A stretch of 64,000 nt of DNA. Source: Yokenella regensburgei ATCC 49455. GTDB lineage: Bacteria > Pseudomonadota > Gammaproteobacteria > Enterobacterales > Enterobacteriaceae. Both the position numbers and the translations under genes were made by a program. The stretch spans positions 1 to 64,000 of the forward strand of contig NZ_JMPS01000018.1 in assembly GCF_000735455.1 (NCBI RefSeq). The letters are read 5' to 3'. The first letter of the stretch is position 1; each line of letters opens with the position of its first letter. Below, piece by piece: positions 41,293 through 52,386 of this stretch. The notes beneath the pieces were generated by a model. It was not told the DNA's origin. It searched no databases and saw only the letters and a list, made by a program, of their open reading frames with translations.

Positions 41293-44200
41293 ATGCAGGT
41301 CAGCAGAAGGCAGTTCTTTAAGATCTGCGCTGGCGGTATGGCAGGCACCACGGTAGCGGCGCTGGGTTTCACCCCAAGCGTAGCGCTGGCGGAAACGCGG
41401 CAATATAAACTGCTGCGCACCCGTGAAACCCGTAACACCTGTACATACTGTTCCGTTGGCTGTGGGCTGTTGATGTATAGCCTCGGTGACGGTGCAAAAA
41501 ACGCCAAAGCATCCATCTTCCATATCGAAGGAGATCCGGACCATCCGGTGAGTCGTGGTGCGCTCTGCCCTAAAGGGGCCGGTCTGGTGGACTTCGTCCA
41601 CTCCGAGAGCCGCCTGAAGTACCCAGAGTATCGTGCGCCAGGTTCAGACAAGTGGCAGCAGATCAGCTGGGATGAGGCATTCGACCGCATCGCGAAGCTG
41701 ATGAAAGCCGACCGTGATGCTAACTTCGTGGCCCAGAACGCCGAAGGCACGACGGTTAACCGCTGGCTCTCCACCGGGATGCTCTGCGCCTCGGCCTCCA
41801 GCAACGAGACCGGTTATTTAACCCAGAAATTCACTCGCGCGCTCGGTATGCTCGCGGTCGACAACCAGGCGCGTGTCTGACACGGACCAACGGTAGCAAG
41901 TCTTGCTCCAACTTTTGGTCGCGGTGCGATGACCAACCACTGGGTCGATATGAAGAACGCCAACCTGATCGTGGTGATGGGCGGTAACGCCGCTGAAGCA
42001 CATCCGGTAGGGTTCCGCTGGGCGATGGAAGCGAAGATCCACAACGGCGCTAAGCTGATTGTTATCGATCCGCGCTTTACTCGTACCGCATCGGTCGCTG
42101 ATTTCTATACCCCAATTCGTTCCGGTACCGACATTACGTTCCTGTCGGGCGTTATTCTGTACCTGCTGACTAACGAAAAAATTAACCGCAAATACACCGA
42201 AGCCTATACCAACGCCAGCCTGATCGTGCGTGAGGATTATACCTTCGATGATGGCCTGTTCTCGGGCTATGACGCGGATAAGCGTAAGTACGACAAAACC
42301 AGCTGGAACTACGAGCTGGATGAAAATGGTCACGCGAAACGCGACACCACCCTTACCCATCCGCGCTGCGTCTGGAACCTGCTGAAAACGCACGTATCCC
42401 GCTATACGCCGGACGTCGTCGAAAACATCTGTGGTACGCCGAAAGCCGACTTCCTGAAAGTCTGTGAGTACATCGCTGAAACCAGCGCGCCGGATAAAAC
42501 CGCATCGTTCCTCTATGCACTCGGCTGGACTCAGCACTCCATTGGCGCGCAGAACATCCGCACCATGGCGATGATTCAGCTGCTGCTTGGTAACATGGGG
42601 ATGGCTGGCGGCGGCGTCAACGCCCTGCGTGGACACTCCAATATCCAGGGTCTGACCGACTTAGGCCTGCTGTCACAAAGCCTGCCGGGCTACATGACGC
42701 TGCCAAGCGAAAAACAGACCGACCTGCAGACTTACCTGACAGCCAACACGCCGAAACCGCTGCTGGATGGCCAGGTGAACTACTGGGGCAACTACCCGAA
42801 ATTCTTCATCTCCATGATGAAGGCGTTCTATGGTGATAAGGCGACAGCAGAAAACAGCTGGGGCTTTGACTGGTTGCCGAAGTGGGACAAAGGTTACGAC
42901 GTCCTGCAGTATTTCGACATGATGTATAAAGGCCAGGTCAATGGTTACCTTTGCCAGGGCTTTAACCCGGTTGCCTCGTTCCCGAACAAGAACAAGGTCG
43001 TCGCGGCACTGTCGAAGCTGAAATTCCTCGTCACTATCGATCCGCTGAACACCGAAACATCGACGTTCTGGCAGAACCATGGTGAGTCGAATGACGTTGA
43101 CCCATCCAAAATTCAGACCGAAGTGTTCCGTCTGCCGTCCACCTGCTTTGCCGAAGAAAACGGTTCAATCGTTAACTCCGGCCGCTGGCTGCAGTGGCAC
43201 TGGAAAGGCGCGGACGCCCCGGGGATCGCCAAAACCGATGGCGAAATCCTGGCGGGTATCTTCATGCGTATGCGCAAGATGTATGCCACCGAAGGCGGCC
43301 CGGTACCGGAGCAGGTACTGAACATGAGCTGGAACTACTCAACGCCTGACGAACCGGCGTCTGAGGAAGTGGCCATGGAGAGCAACGGTAAAGCGCTGGC
43401 AGATATTGTCGATCCGGCCACCGGCGCGGTTATCGTCAAGAAAGGCCAGCAGCTCAGTTCGTTTGCCCAACTGCGTGACGATGGCACCACCTCCAGCGGT
43501 TGCTGGATCTTCGCCGGTAGCTGGACGCCGAATGGCAACCAGATGGCCAACCGCGATAACGCCGATCCATCCGGTCTTGGCAATACGCTGGGCTGGGCGT
43601 GGGCGTGGCCGCTCAACCGCCGTATTCTGTATAACCGTGCTTCCGCTGACCCGCAGGGTAACCCGTGGGATCCGAAACGCCAGCTTCTGAAATGGGACGG
43701 CGCAAAATGGGGCGGCGTGGACATTCCGGACTACAGCACGGCAGCGCCGGGCTCGGATGTTGGCCCGTTCATCATGCAGCCGGAAGGGATGGGACGTCTG
43801 TTCGCTATTGATAAGATGGCCGAAGGACCGTTCCCGGAACACTACGAGCCGTTTGAAACGCCGCTGGGTACCAACCCGCTGCACCCGAAAGTGGTCTCGA
43901 ACCCAGCCGCACGTATCTTCAAAGACGACTTTGAAGCTCTGGGCAAAGCCGATAAGTTCCCGTACGTCGGTACTACTTATCGTCTGACCGAGCACTTCCA
44001 CTACTGGACCAAGCATGCGTTGCTCAACGCTATCGCACAGCCGGAGCAGTTTGTGGAAATCGGTGAGAAACTGGCGGGCAAACTCGGTATCAGTCATGGC
44101 GATACGGTGAGAGTCTCCTCTAACCGTGGCTACATCAAAGCCAAGGCGGTGGTGACCAAACGTATTCGCACGCTGAAAGTGGATGGTAAAGATATCGATA

Positions 44201-44343
44201 CTATCGGTATTCCTATCCACTGGGGTTATGAGGGTGTGGCGAAGAAAGGCTTTATTGCCAACACGCTGACGCCGTTCGTCGGTGATGCGAATACGCAGAC
44301 GCCGGAGTTCAAAGCCTTCCTCGTGAACGTGGAAAAGGTGTAA
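41293..44343 (+). CDS. fdoG: Formate dehydrogenase-O catalytic subunit FdoG (selenoprotein)
   Basis: 1016 residues with an in-frame TGA at 41878-41880, codon 196, exactly the selenocysteine of E. coli FdoG/FdnG. Reading through gives RV-Sec-HGPTVASLAPTFGRGA. Twin-arginine signal VSRRQFFKICAGG; [4Fe-4S] motif CTYCSVGC; bis-MGD molybdopterin domains follow. It oxidises formate in the periplasm and passes electrons to FdoH. A stop-to-stop annotation would split it into two false genes at 41880 and 41929. Confidence 0.97.
41878..41920 (+). promoter_or_regulatory. Selenocysteine UGA and SECIS hairpin
   Basis: The TGA is followed after 11 bases by GGTAGCAAGTCTTGCTCC (41892-41909), a hairpin with AGCAA/TTGCT stem and a GUC loop. 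E. coli fdhF and fdnG carry a SelB-binding hairpin at the same distance with a GGUC loop. Confidence 0.85.
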
Positions 44344-44355
44344 CGGAGACGACTT

Positions 44356-45258
44356 ATGGCTTATCAATCGCAAGACATTATTCGTCGTTCCGCGACTAAC
44401 GGTTTCACTCCCGCGCCACAGGCGCGGGATCACCAGCAGGAAGTGGCGAAACTCATCGACGTGACCACCTGTATCGGCTGTAAAGCCTGCCAGGTGGCCT
44501 GTTCTGAGTGGAACGACATCCGCGACAGCGTGGGCAACAACGTTGGGGTTTACGATAACCCTGCCGATTTGACCGCCAAATCGTGGACGGTAATGCGTTT
44601 CTCGGAAGTGGAACAAAACGACAAGCTGGAGTGGCTTATCCGTAAGGATGGCTGCATGCACTGTGCCGATCCGGGCTGCCTGAAGGCGTGTCCGTCGGAA
44701 GGGGCTATCATTCAGTATGCCAACGGCATCGTCGACTTCCAGTCTGAGCAGTGCATCGGCTGCGGCTACTGCATCGCCGGCTGTCCGTTTGACGTACCGC
44801 GCCTGAACCCGGAAGACAACCGCGTCTACAAATGTACGCTGTGCGTTGACCGTGTAACGGTGGGCCAGGAACCGGCATGCGTGAAAACCTGTCCGACCGG
44901 CGCTATCCACTTTGGCTCCAAAGAGGATATGAAAATTCTGGCGGGCGAGCGCGTGAGCGAACTGAAAACCCGTGGTTACGAAAACGCAGGTCTGTACGAT
45001 CCGGCAGGAGTTGGTGGTACGCACGTGATGTATGTGCTTCACCACGCCGACAAGCCGAATCTGTACCACGGCCTGCCGGAGAACCCGGAAATCAGCCAGA
45101 CCGTGAAATTCTGGAAGGGTGTCTGGAAACCGCTGGCCGCGATCGGCTTTGCGGCAACCTTCGCCGCGAGCATCTTCCACTACGTCGGTGTCGGTCCGAA
45201 CCGTGCGGATGAGGAAGAAGACAACCTGCATGAGAAAGATGACGAGGTGCGCAAATGA
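44356..45258 (+). CDS. fdoH: Formate dehydrogenase-O iron-sulfur subunit FdoH
   Basis: 300 residues, E. coli length. Four ferredoxin-type cysteine clusters: [38 protein letters not shown] and CTLC...CVKTCP. A C-terminal helix ([17 protein letters not shown]) anchors it in the membrane. It carries electrons from FdoG to FdoI. The stop overlaps the fdoI ATG. Confidence 0.98.
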   Translation: MAYQSQDIIRRSATNGFTPAPQARDHQQEVAKLIDVTTCIGCKACQVACSEWNDIRDSVGNNVGVYDNPADLTAKSWTVMRFSEVEQNDKLEWLIRKDGCMHCADPGCLKACPSEGAIIQYANGIVDFQSEQCIGCGYCIAGCPFDVPRLNPEDNRVYKCTLCVDRVTVGQEPACVKTCPTGAIHFGSKEDMKILAGERVSELKTRGYENAGLYDPAGVGGTHVMYVLHHADKPNLYHGLPENPEISQTVKFWKGVWKPLAAIGFAATFAASIFHYVGVGPNRADEEEDNLHEKDDEVRK

Positions 45259-45890
45259 AAAAACGTGACACCATCGTGCGCTACACGGCGCCAGAGCGTA
45301 TCAACCACTGGGTCACCGCCTTCTGCTTCATTCTGGCGGCGGTGAGCGGACTGGGCTTTTTCTTCCCGTCCTTCAACTGGCTGATGCATATTCTGGGTAC
45401 GCCGCAGCTCGCGCGTATTCTGCACCCGTTCGTCGGGGTGGTGATGTTCGCCTCGTTCATCATCATGTTTTTCCGTTACTGGCACCACAACCTAATCAAT
45501 CGGGATGATATCTTTTGGGCGAAGAATATTCGTAAGATTGTCGTCAACGAGGAAGTGGGTGACACCGGGCGCTATAACTTCGGCCAGAAATGCGTTTTCT
45601 GGGCGGCGATTATTTTCCTGGTGCTGTTGCTGGTGAGCGGTGTGATTATCTGGCGTCCATACTTTGCGCCTGCTTTCTCCATTCCGGTGATCCGGTTCGC
45701 GTTGATGCTGCATTCATTTGCCGCAGTAGCGCTCATTGTGGTTATTATGGTGCATATTTACGCCGCGCTGTGGGTAAAAGGCACGATTACCGCGATGGTG
45801 GAAGGCTGGGTCACCAGTTCGTGGGCGAAGAAACATCACCCGCGCTGGTACCGCGAAGTTCGTAAGACAACGGAAAAATCGACTGAATGA
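45255..45890 (+). CDS. fdoI: Formate dehydrogenase-O cytochrome b556 subunit FdoI
   Basis: 211 residues, four transmembrane helices, with haem-ligand histidines in [14 protein letters not shown] and [26 protein letters not shown]. It passes electrons to quinone. ATG overlaps fdoH and the stop overlaps fdhE. Confidence 0.97.
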   Translation: MKKRDTIVRYTAPERINHWVTAFCFILAAVSGLGFFFPSFNWLMHILGTPQLARILHPFVGVVMFASFIIMFFRYWHHNLINRDDIFWAKNIRKIVVNEEVGDTGRYNFGQKCVFWAAIIFLVLLLVSGVIIWRPYFAPAFSIPVIRFALMLHSFAAVALIVVIMVHIYAALWVKGTITAMVEGWVTSSWAKKHHPRWYREVRKTTEKSTE

Positions 45891-46816
45891 GTATTCGCAT
45901 AATCCCGCAAGATGAGCTGGGTTCGAGCGAGAAACGCACGGCGGAAGCAATTCCGCCGCTGCTGTTCCCCAGACTGAAAAACCTCTACAACCGCCGGGCT
46001 GAACGCCTGCGCGAGCTGGCAGAGCACAATCCATTGGGCGATTATCTGCGCTTTGCCGCGCTTATCGCCCATGCCCAGGAAGTGGTGCTGTACGATCATC
46101 CACTCAAGATGGATCTGACCGCACGCATCAAAGAAGCCGCCGCCCAGGGCAAACCGCCGCTGGATATCCACGTGCTGCCGCGCGACAAGCACTGGCACAC
46201 GCTGTTGCAATCGATGATTGCTGAGCTGAAACCGGAGATGAGCGGGCCGGCGCTGGCGGTGATTGAAAACCTGGAGAAGGCTTCTGAGCAGGAGCTGGAG
46301 CAGATGGCGAGCGCGCTGTTTGCCTCAGATTTTGCTTCTGTGAGCAGCGACAAAGCCCCGTTTATCTGGGCAGCCCTGTCGCTGTACTGGGCGCAAATGG
46401 CGAGCCTTATCCCAGGCAAAGCCCGCGCCGAATACGGCGAAGCGCGCCAGTACTGCCCGGTATGCGGCTCTATGCCCGTATCAAGCGTTGTGCAGATTGG
46501 TACCACTCAGGGGCTGCGCTACCTGCACTGCAACCTGTGTGAAACGGAATGGCACGTGGTGCGCGTGAAGTGCAGCAACTGCGAACAGAGCCGGGATCTG
46601 CATTACTGGTCGCTGGACAACGAGCAGGCGGCTATCAAAGCAGAAAGCTGTGGCGACTGCGGCACTTACCTGAAGATTCTGTATCAGGAAAAAGACCCGA
46701 ATGTAGAAGCCGTCGCGGACGACCTCGCCTCACTGGTGCTGGACGCTAAAATGGAGCAGGAAGGGTTCGCCCGTAGCTCTATCAACCCGTTCCTGTTCCC
46801 GGGTGAAGGAGAGTAA
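45887..46816 (+). CDS. fdhE: Formate dehydrogenase accessory protein FdhE
   Basis: 309 residues, E. coli length. Rubredoxin-like metal site: four CxxC motifs ([29 protein letters not shown]). It is needed for maturation of respiratory formate dehydrogenases, probably as a proofreading chaperone of the twin-arginine substrates. Last gene of the fdo operon, followed by a hairpin. Confidence 0.97.
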   Translation: MSIRIIPQDELGSSEKRTAEAIPPLLFPRLKNLYNRRAERLRELAEHNPLGDYLRFAALIAHAQEVVLYDHPLKMDLTARIKEAAAQGKPPLDIHVLPRDKHWHTLLQSMIAELKPEMSGPALAVIENLEKASEQELEQMASALFASDFASVSSDKAPFIWAALSLYWAQMASLIPGKARAEYGEARQYCPVCGSMPVSSVVQIGTTQGLRYLHCNLCETEWHVVRVKCSNCEQSRDLHYWSLDNEQAAIKAESCGDCGTYLKILYQEKDPNVEAVADDLASLVLDAKMEQEGFARSSINPFLFPGEGE

Positions 46817-46833
46817 CTTCAACGGCTGTAATT

Positions 46834-46860
46834 ACCGGGCAACGCTTCGCTTGCCCGGTT
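46834..46860. terminator. Hairpin between fdhE and the convergent toxin gene
   Basis: ACCGGGCAA and TTGCCCGGT form a perfect nine-base stem (46834-46842, 46851-46859) directly between convergent stops, followed by TT. Confidence 0.75.
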
Positions 46861-47231
46861 TACAACTGATAGGGCGAAATAACCCCAGCGATGCCCGCAA
46901 AATCTTTAGTATTACGTGAGATAAGTTGGCAATTTTTACTTTGTGCGGTGGCCAGGATAATGGCATCCGGAAGCTTCATCCCGTGTTTTACACGAAGCAA
47001 AACGCTACGTTCTGCAATCTCGCGTGAAACATCGATAATCTCAAAAGCGCTCATTACTGCCGCCGTTTTTGCTTCCTGACCGTGCTTGCGAGCGCCAACG
47101 AGCACTTCCATCCAGGTGATGAGACTTATTGCCCGATGTGTCGCAGTACTCTCTATGGCGTCCGCTGCCTCCATACGATTGTTGAAAAGATCGATGAGAA
47201 TATTGGTATCAAATACTGCCATATGCTCCAT
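46860..47231 (-). CDS. vapC: VapC-type PIN-domain toxin
   Basis: 123 residues from MEHMAVFDTNILIDLFNN; starts at 47240 (GTG) or 47222 are possible. PIN-domain acidic residues lie in FDTNILID, ITWMEVLVG and KLPDAIILATA, with a final SRNTKDF. It probably cleaves RNA (tRNA in known VapC enzymes). Its start overlaps the antitoxin stop. All catalytic acidic positions appear present, so it may be active. Confidence 0.88.
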   Translation of the reverse strand: MEHMAVFDTNILIDLFNNRMEAADAIESTATHRAISLITWMEVLVGARKHGQEAKTAAVMSAFEIIDVSREIAERSVLLRVKHGMKLPDAIILATAQSKNCQLISRNTKDFAGIAGVISPYQL

Positions 47232-47233
47232 GA

Positions 47234-47467
47234 TCACCATTCCTCACGAAGTTTACGCTCGTATTCAAGCCCATCCTCTTCCTGATCCCCCCATAAACCT
47301 AGCGCTTCCCGGATCACCGAAGCGCCTTGTTTATCGAGATATTGCTCAATGGCCTCACGCAATAACTCAGCGCGCGGCTGATTTCGCAGCTGTTTAAGGT
47401 TATCCAACCGTTGGATTGCATCGTCCGACAAATCTATCAGAATCCTGCCCATATCAAGGTCTGCCAC
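47234..47467 (-). CDS. vapB: VapB-type ribbon-helix-helix antitoxin
   Basis: 77 residues. N-terminal ribbon-helix-helix: GRILIDLSDDAIQRLDNLKQLRNQPRAELLREAIEQYLDKQ, then an acidic tail (LWGDQEEDGLEYERKLREEW) likely to wrap the toxin. It should also repress its own promoter. The pair is inserted between fdhE and fabY. Confidence 0.85.
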   Translation of the reverse strand: MADLDMGRILIDLSDDAIQRLDNLKQLRNQPRAELLREAIEQYLDKQGASVIREALGLWGDQEEDGLEYERKLREEW

Positions 47468-47605
47468 CAGACTAATATATCACTCCAGTATATCACCACT
47501 GATTAATTTTCAGGCAAATTACGCCTTCTTAATAAGCGGATAAAGCGGAATTTGAAGGCAGCTTTCGCTTCTGCGATCGACAATCCAGAAACCCAAAAGG
47601 CCGTA

Positions 47606-48592
47606 CTACTCCTCTTCGTTACCGCCTTCTTCATAAGCCCCAAAAGGCTTCGCGGGGAGTACGATGTAGGTGCCTTCAAAAACGGCGCCGGAGGTTTTAT
47701 CGCCAAACAGCTCAACCTGAAGCTGCACGCGGGCTTTGCGTCCACGCGCCAGGCGATCGAGATCGCCGCTCAGCGAGCCAAGATCGGCGATAGCGGTCGG
47801 GCGGCCGCTGATGGGTTTACTGTAGCGGATATGCGCGTCGGCAAGAATGATGGTGCCGCCGAGATGGCGTTCACGCAGCATCAGCCAGATAAGCCCCCAG
47901 CCGGTCAGCGTAGCCAGCGAAAACAGGCTACCGGCAAACAACGTTTGGTGCGGGTTCTGATTACCGACTTCCGGCATGGTGGTGATAAATTTCTGCCCGG
48001 TGTACTGCTGAATGCGCACACCCATTTTTTCACTGAGCGGAATATGCTGGTACCACGCCTGTTGCAGCTGGGCACACCAGTCACCGCGATGCAAAATATC
48101 ATCAAGCGTCGCGACCGGTTTGATCATTAAAAAGTGGCGCACCGGCGTAGTTTGTGGGGTGGTAATTTCCCCCTGATTCACAAACCCCAGTTTGGCAAAG
48201 AATTCGACCGTGTCTTCCCTCGCGCTGCAGGTGACGCGTTTAACCCCCTCCTGACGAGCAACGGACTCCAGGGTCATCGCCATCAGCGTACCAAGACCTT
48301 TGTCCTGTACGGAGGGGTGGACTGCCATAAAACGAATTGAGGCTTCATTATCAGCGTTAATGTACAGGCGACCGATGGCGACCAGTTTGCCCTCTTCATC
48401 GACCACCATCTGATGATGCGCCAGCGCATCCCAACCGTCGCGCTCTGAACCTTTCGGCTGATGCAGCGGTTTGCGCAGCATTTCCCAGCGAAACTGGTAA
48501 TAGTTCTCTAACTCTTCTTTTGTTTGCGGTACACGAAGGTGATACATAGCTGTACTCTCTTTGGTTACCGACCAGCCCGGAAGTTGGCTCAT
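47606..48592 (-). CDS. fabY: FabY/YiiD GNAT acyltransferase with hotdog domain
   Basis: 328 residues (329 in E. coli). N-terminal GNAT acetyltransferase fold ([30 protein letters not shown]) followed by a C-terminal hotdog, thioesterase-like domain ([42 protein letters not shown]). E. coli FabY supports initiation of fatty-acid synthesis when FabH is missing. Start matches the E. coli protein and overlaps the dtd stop; a second ATG 15 codons in is possible. Confidence 0.93.
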   Translation of the reverse strand: MSQLPGWSVTKESTAMYHLRVPQTKEELENYYQFRWEMLRKPLHQPKGSERDGWDALAHHQMVVDEEGKLVAIGRLYINADNEASIRFMAVHPSVQDKGLGTLMAMTLESVARQEGVKRVTCSAREDTVEFFAKLGFVNQGEITTPQTTPVRHFLMIKPVATLDDILHRGDWCAQLQQAWYQHIPLSEKMGVRIQQYTGQKFITTMPEVGNQNPHQTLFAGSLFSLATLTGWGLIWLMLRERHLGGTIILADAHIRYSKPISGRPTAIADLGSLSGDLDRLARGRKARVQLQVELFGDKTSGAVFEGTYIVLPAKPFGAYEEGGNEEE

Positions 48593-49026
48593 ATCTGCAG
48601 CCAGAACGTAACAGGGCCATCGTTGACCAGCGAAACCTGCATATCCGCAGCGAATCGTCCGGTGTGGGTATTCATTTCCTGCTGACGACAGCGCTCGACA
48701 AAATAGTCATACAGCGCTTCTGCTTTTTCTGGCGCCGCGCCCTTTGAGAACCCCGGGCGCATTCCGCGATCGGTGTCTGCCGCCAGGGTGAACTGCGAAA
48801 CCACCAGCACGCTTCCCCCCGCCTGCTGGACGTTCAGATTCATTTTGCCGTCGGCATCGCTAAAAATTCGATAGCCCAGTACCCGCTCACACAGGCGATT
48901 GGCTTTTTGCTCGTCGTCATCTCTTTCGACACCTAATAACACCAAAAGTCCTGGACCGATTTCGCCCGTCACCTCATCCTCCACGGTGACGCTGGCACGG
49001 GTTACGCGTTGAATTAATGCAATCAT
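48589..49026 (-). CDS. dtd: D-aminoacyl-tRNA deacylase Dtd
   Basis: 145 residues, E. coli length. Signature blocks [23 protein letters not shown] and the C-terminal [15 protein letters not shown] (the Gly-Pro-carrying motif) are complete. It frees tRNA from D-amino acids and glycine-tRNA(Ala). Overlaps yihY upstream. Confidence 0.98.
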   Translation of the reverse strand: MIALIQRVTRASVTVEDEVTGEIGPGLLVLLGVERDDDEQKANRLCERVLGYRIFSDADGKMNLNVQQAGGSVLVVSQFTLAADTDRGMRPGFSKGAAPEKAEALYDYFVERCRQQEMNTHTGRFAADMQVSLVNDGPVTFWLQI

Positions 49027-49883
49027 GGTTGTTCTTCAGACTCTGTTTTAAGTTTTCGGTATTCCCCGAGAGTGACAGTAATTTCTGCCCCAAGCAAGAC
49101 GATACACCAGGTCCAGTAAACCCAGACAAACAAAATGGGAACTACCGCAAGGACACCATAAATCAGCTGATACGATGGGAACATGGTGATGTAGAGCGCA
49201 AAACCTTTCTTGCCGAGCTCAAACAGCACTGCACCAACAAATGCCCCGACCACGGCATCGCGGTTGGGGACTCGCGTGGTGGGTACAATGCTATAAAGCA
49301 GCCAGAACGACATCCACGAGAGCAGCAACGGAAAGAGGCGTAACCCGTTATCAATCACCCCGTTAAGCTCGCTAGCCCAGCGCAGCGACAGCAAATAAGA
49401 GCTGATGGCAAGGCTGGCACCGGCCAGCAGCGGCCCAAGCGTGAGGATCATCCAGTAAACGGCAAACGAATACACCCTTGGGCGAATGCGGGTGCTACGC
49501 CAGATGGTATTGAGCGCGCTATCGATGGAGTACATCAAAAGCAGCGAGGTGACGACCAACCCGCAGGCGCCAACGGCGGTCATTTTGCTGGAGTTGGCGA
49601 CAAACTGCTCGATATAGCGCTGAATAACATCGCCGGTAGCTGGAATAAAATTTGCGAAGATAAAGTGCCGCAGCTGCACGCTAACGTCAGAGAACATCGG
49701 AAATGCCGCGAACAATGCAAACACCACGGCTACCAGCGGCACCAGGGACAGCAGCGACACGTAGGCCAGATTCCCGGCAAGCGTCGTCATATGATCGTCA
49801 TCAATGCGTCGCCAGAGCAGCTTAAGCCATGCGACCAGCGGCCCTAAACGATGACTGACATGATGACGAACGGTTTTTATCAT
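49023..49883 (-). CDS. yihY: YihY-family inner membrane protein
   Basis: 286 residues (290 in E. coli), YihY/BrkB family with about six transmembrane helices; [30 protein letters not shown] is the typical N-terminal block. Function is unsettled (once misnamed RNase BN). Stop and start overlap dtd and yihX, forming a yihX-yihY-dtd-fabY run. Confidence 0.95.
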   Translation of the reverse strand: MIKTVRHHVSHRLGPLVAWLKLLWRRIDDDHMTTLAGNLAYVSLLSLVPLVAVVFALFAAFPMFSDVSVQLRHFIFANFIPATGDVIQRYIEQFVANSSKMTAVGACGLVVTSLLLMYSIDSALNTIWRSTRIRPRVYSFAVYWMILTLGPLLAGASLAISSYLLSLRWASELNGVIDNGLRLFPLLLSWMSFWLLYSIVPTTRVPNRDAVVGAFVGAVLFELGKKGFALYITMFPSYQLIYGVLAVVPILFVWVYWTWCIVLLGAEITVTLGEYRKLKTESEEQP

Positions 49884-50476
49884 AGCTGCTTCGCAAAATA
49901 GTGGGGAATGGTCTCCTTACCGGTGACCAGGATACTGGTGATCCCCAACTGGTTAGCGCCTTCTATATTATCGGCGTTATCGTCGAAGAAGACCGTATCG
50001 CTGGCAGAAAAGCCTTCTGTCTCGAGCACTTTCTGATAGATACGCGCCTCAGGCTTACGCATACCCATCTCCTGTGAGAGATAAATATGATCGGCAGCCC
50101 CCCGCACTTCCGGGTATTCATCCGGCCAGAAGGTCGTATGAAGCCGGTTGGTGTTTGACAGCACCACGACCCGGTGTCCCTGCGAACGTAGCTTGTGCAT
50201 GATGTCGATAACTTCAGGGCGCAGCCCCACAAAAATGGCCTGCCAGCCATGAGAGAACTGCTCGTAGCTTAGCGAGAGATCCATCTCATGGCACAGCGCT
50301 TCGGCGAAGGCTTCATCGCTAATTTCACCGCGCTCATGCTGGTGAAAAGCGTCGCCCATAATGAATTTCTGCTTAAGCGTAGCCAGAGGAACACGGCTGA
50401 AGTCGCTCCATGCTCCCATGACACGGTTGAAATCGATGTCGACAATCACATTACCTAAATCAAAGATATAGAGCAT
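49880..50476 (-). CDS. yihX: HAD-like alpha-D-glucose-1-phosphate phosphatase YihX
   Basis: 198 residues. HAD motif [14 protein letters not shown] (Asp6 and an aspartate further on), motif [11 protein letters not shown], motif III/IV KPEARIY and [14 protein letters not shown]. coli YihX hydrolyses alpha-glucose-1-phosphate. First gene of the leftward run. Confidence 0.96.
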   Translation of the reverse strand: MLYIFDLGNVIVDIDFNRVMGAWSDFSRVPLATLKQKFIMGDAFHQHERGEISDEAFAEALCHEMDLSLSYEQFSHGWQAIFVGLRPEVIDIMHKLRSQGHRVVVLSNTNRLHTTFWPDEYPEVRGAADHIYLSQEMGMRKPEARIYQKVLETEGFSASDTVFFDDNADNIEGANQLGITSILVTGKETIPHYFAKQL

Positions 50477-50571
50477 TTTTGTCTCCTTTCGCGCCGTGGA
50501 AAACTAACTTTAGCGGGAAAGCAGGACTTTGACTATGCATCCGCACACGGCTTTTTCATCCGATTTCAGCG

Positions 50572-51036
50572 TTATCTTTTGCGGCAGTAGAGTGAAGGGA
50601 CGTTTGAGGTCGCAAAAATCCATGCTCCCCGATATTCATCCATCACCACGCTGAGTCCTCTGCCCGTCTGGCGATAGAAACCAGGCAAGGTGTCGTCGAT
50701 ATCCTCTTCATCTGCCGAATCAGCGAAGGTTTTGACCACCTGCATCGTACGCAGCACGCGGGCATCCCGCTGTTGGGTATAGCTGAAGTAGATGTTTCTG
50801 CTGACATCGGTGGTATTTCGCCCGTAGAGTTTACCGGTGAGTGTCGCCAGCCCCTCCTGGTTATACATACGAAAAGAGAGCGTACCTGCAAATCGATTAC
50901 TGCCAATATTCCATTCGACATTCCCGATGCAGTTCACCGGCGTATCGGCATAGCGTGAATACCATAACCAGATACCGGAACCGATAGCGATGATAAGCCC
51001 AACGGAGAGCAGAATAATGTTGCGATTTTTTTTCAT
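50572..51036 (-). CDS. FidL-like membrane partner of the ToxR-type regulator
   Basis: 154 residues from MKKNRNIILLSVGLIIAIGS, with one N-terminal transmembrane helix (about 5-22) and a periplasmic domain (NCIGNVEWNIGSNRF, then SFRMYNQEGLATLTGKLYG). Salmonella SPI-3 has the same arrangement: FidL, a membrane protein encoded next to MarT. Its ATG overlaps the stop of the regulator gene (ATGA). It probably modulates the regulator, as ToxS does ToxR (inference). Confidence 0.65.
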   Translation of the reverse strand: MKKNRNIILLSVGLIIAIGSGIWLWYSRYADTPVNCIGNVEWNIGSNRFAGTLSFRMYNQEGLATLTGKLYGRNTTDVSRNIYFSYTQQRDARVLRTMQVVKTFADSADEEDIDDTLPGFYRQTGRGLSVVMDEYRGAWIFATSNVPSLYCRKR

Positions 51037-51806
51037 TTTCTGCGCGTCCAGTAATAATGCGTAGTACAAAATGCAGAAGCATCAGCCCGCGCATCTTTAT
51101 CACAGACAAATGCCACTACCCGCTCCGCTTTGCTGTAACCAGAGAGATACACTCGTTGATTATTACCACAGAGTTCCGGATGCGCTTGCATCAGTTGAAA
51201 ATAGCTGTCCAGGTCATGTTCATTCGGTGAGTAATAGATTTTGCAGTGAGTACTCGACGGTGTCTGCATTGAAACCGGTAGAAACTGGCTAAATGGCATA
51301 ACAAGTCGTGTCTGATACCACACCAGCCAAATAACAACCGTGACTATACTTAACCCCGTCAGGCACACCGTAAGCCACAGTGGAACCCGGCTCTGTCGTT
51401 GCAGCAAAGGAGGTATTATTGCCGTTAATTCGCGCTCTTCGATAACGGGTGATTCATGAACATCCCCCTGGGAAGGTGTCACCACATCCACGCGGGTGTT
51501 TTCAATTAAAGTGAGTCCACGCCGGGAAATCGTTTTTACCGTATCGCGGGCTAGCCCCACATCTTCCAGTGCATTACGTAATGTTAAAATCGCCTGGTAA
51601 AAAGTATTAGGCGTCGTCACATCATTTCTCTCACCCCAACCCACTTTCATCAACGCGTTCTGGGAAACAACTTCATTCGGATGCGTTATTAAATAGAGTA
51701 AACAAAGAGAGGCAGGAAGCTGCAGTTGAATAGACCGCCCGGTCAACCGATTGACCAGACTCTTGCTATCCGGATTAAATTCGACCAACTGATTGATAAG
51801 GTACAA
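51033..51806 (-). CDS. MarT/ToxR/CadC-like membrane-bound transcription regulator
   Basis: 257 residues. An OmpR-type winged helix at the N-terminus (about 25-100, LPASLCLLYLITHPNEVVSQNALMKVGW, ILTLRNALEDVG, TVKTISRRGLTLIEN) is joined by a linker to one transmembrane helix (about 142-162, VPLWLTVCLTGLSIVTVVIWLVWY) and a periplasmic domain with several cysteines. This is the ToxR/CadC/MarT layout. In Salmonella MarT activates the autotransporter gene misL; here an autotransporter gene lies 1.2 kb away. Confidence 0.75.
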   Translation of the reverse strand: MYLINQLVEFNPDSKSLVNRLTGRSIQLQLPASLCLLYLITHPNEVVSQNALMKVGWGERNDVTTPNTFYQAILTLRNALEDVGLARDTVKTISRRGLTLIENTRVDVVTPSQGDVHESPVIEERELTAIIPPLLQRQSRVPLWLTVCLTGLSIVTVVIWLVWYQTRLVMPFSQFLPVSMQTPSSTHCKIYYSPNEHDLDSYFQLMQAHPELCGNNQRVYLSGYSKAERVVAFVCDKDARADASAFCTTHYYWTRRK

Positions 51807-52386
51807 TTGCCCGGCCCTCTGTTACAAAAACGTTTCGCGGGATGCACAGTGCGCACCCTTTAATTTTACATGCAAATCGATAAGACGCCCCTTCTTTGTA
51901 CATGATCATAGATAAGAATCTCAAGGCTTGAGATCAAAACACTTTCATTACAATGAGATATCAGACAAATATCTTAGGTGAGAATTTTCTAAAACTTAAT
52001 AATAAGAATTCATTACAGTTTCACCAGAGTTATGTTTATATTTTATCGCAACACCAGAGATGTGCCAGAAGAAGCTGAGAGATGTTATTAAGAAGCATTA
52101 TTTATTACGTCAATCGTTTAGCAAATAGTGCTATTTTAAGATTTTTCCTAATACAGGTAAATGTGTATAAAAATCCTGGTTAGTTGGTTATTAATCTGAA
52201 TTAAGTTATCGCAGCGCCAGGTTACATCACGGCTTCTGAAGGTTATATTTAATCACTTACCAGGAATTTATTACACGAGTGATTATTCGCCCTTATTAAT
52301 AACTATCGCCTACTGGATGGGCTGGATTGACACACTTATTTACCAATGAAATATTGAAAGAGAAAAATCGGCAGGAGTCGTTTTGG
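51807..52386. promoter_or_regulatory. AT-rich divergent control region
   Basis: The 580 bases between the ToxR-type regulator and the LuxR-type gene contain no gene that I can support. They are clearly more AT-rich than the surrounding genes (long runs such as 51960-52180 are mostly A and T), as in H-NS-silenced, horizontally acquired promoters. No exact operator palindrome stands out. Confidence 0.6.

Noticed and set aside
41293-41880. fdoG as a pseudogene truncated by TGA
   Set aside because: The TGA is at the known selenocysteine position, followed by a SECIS-like hairpin, and the downstream frame is intact to the normal length.
43339-45231. 630-codon open frame opposite fdoG and fdoH
   Set aside because: Antisense shadow of two certain genes; it spans the junction between them and has no sensible start.
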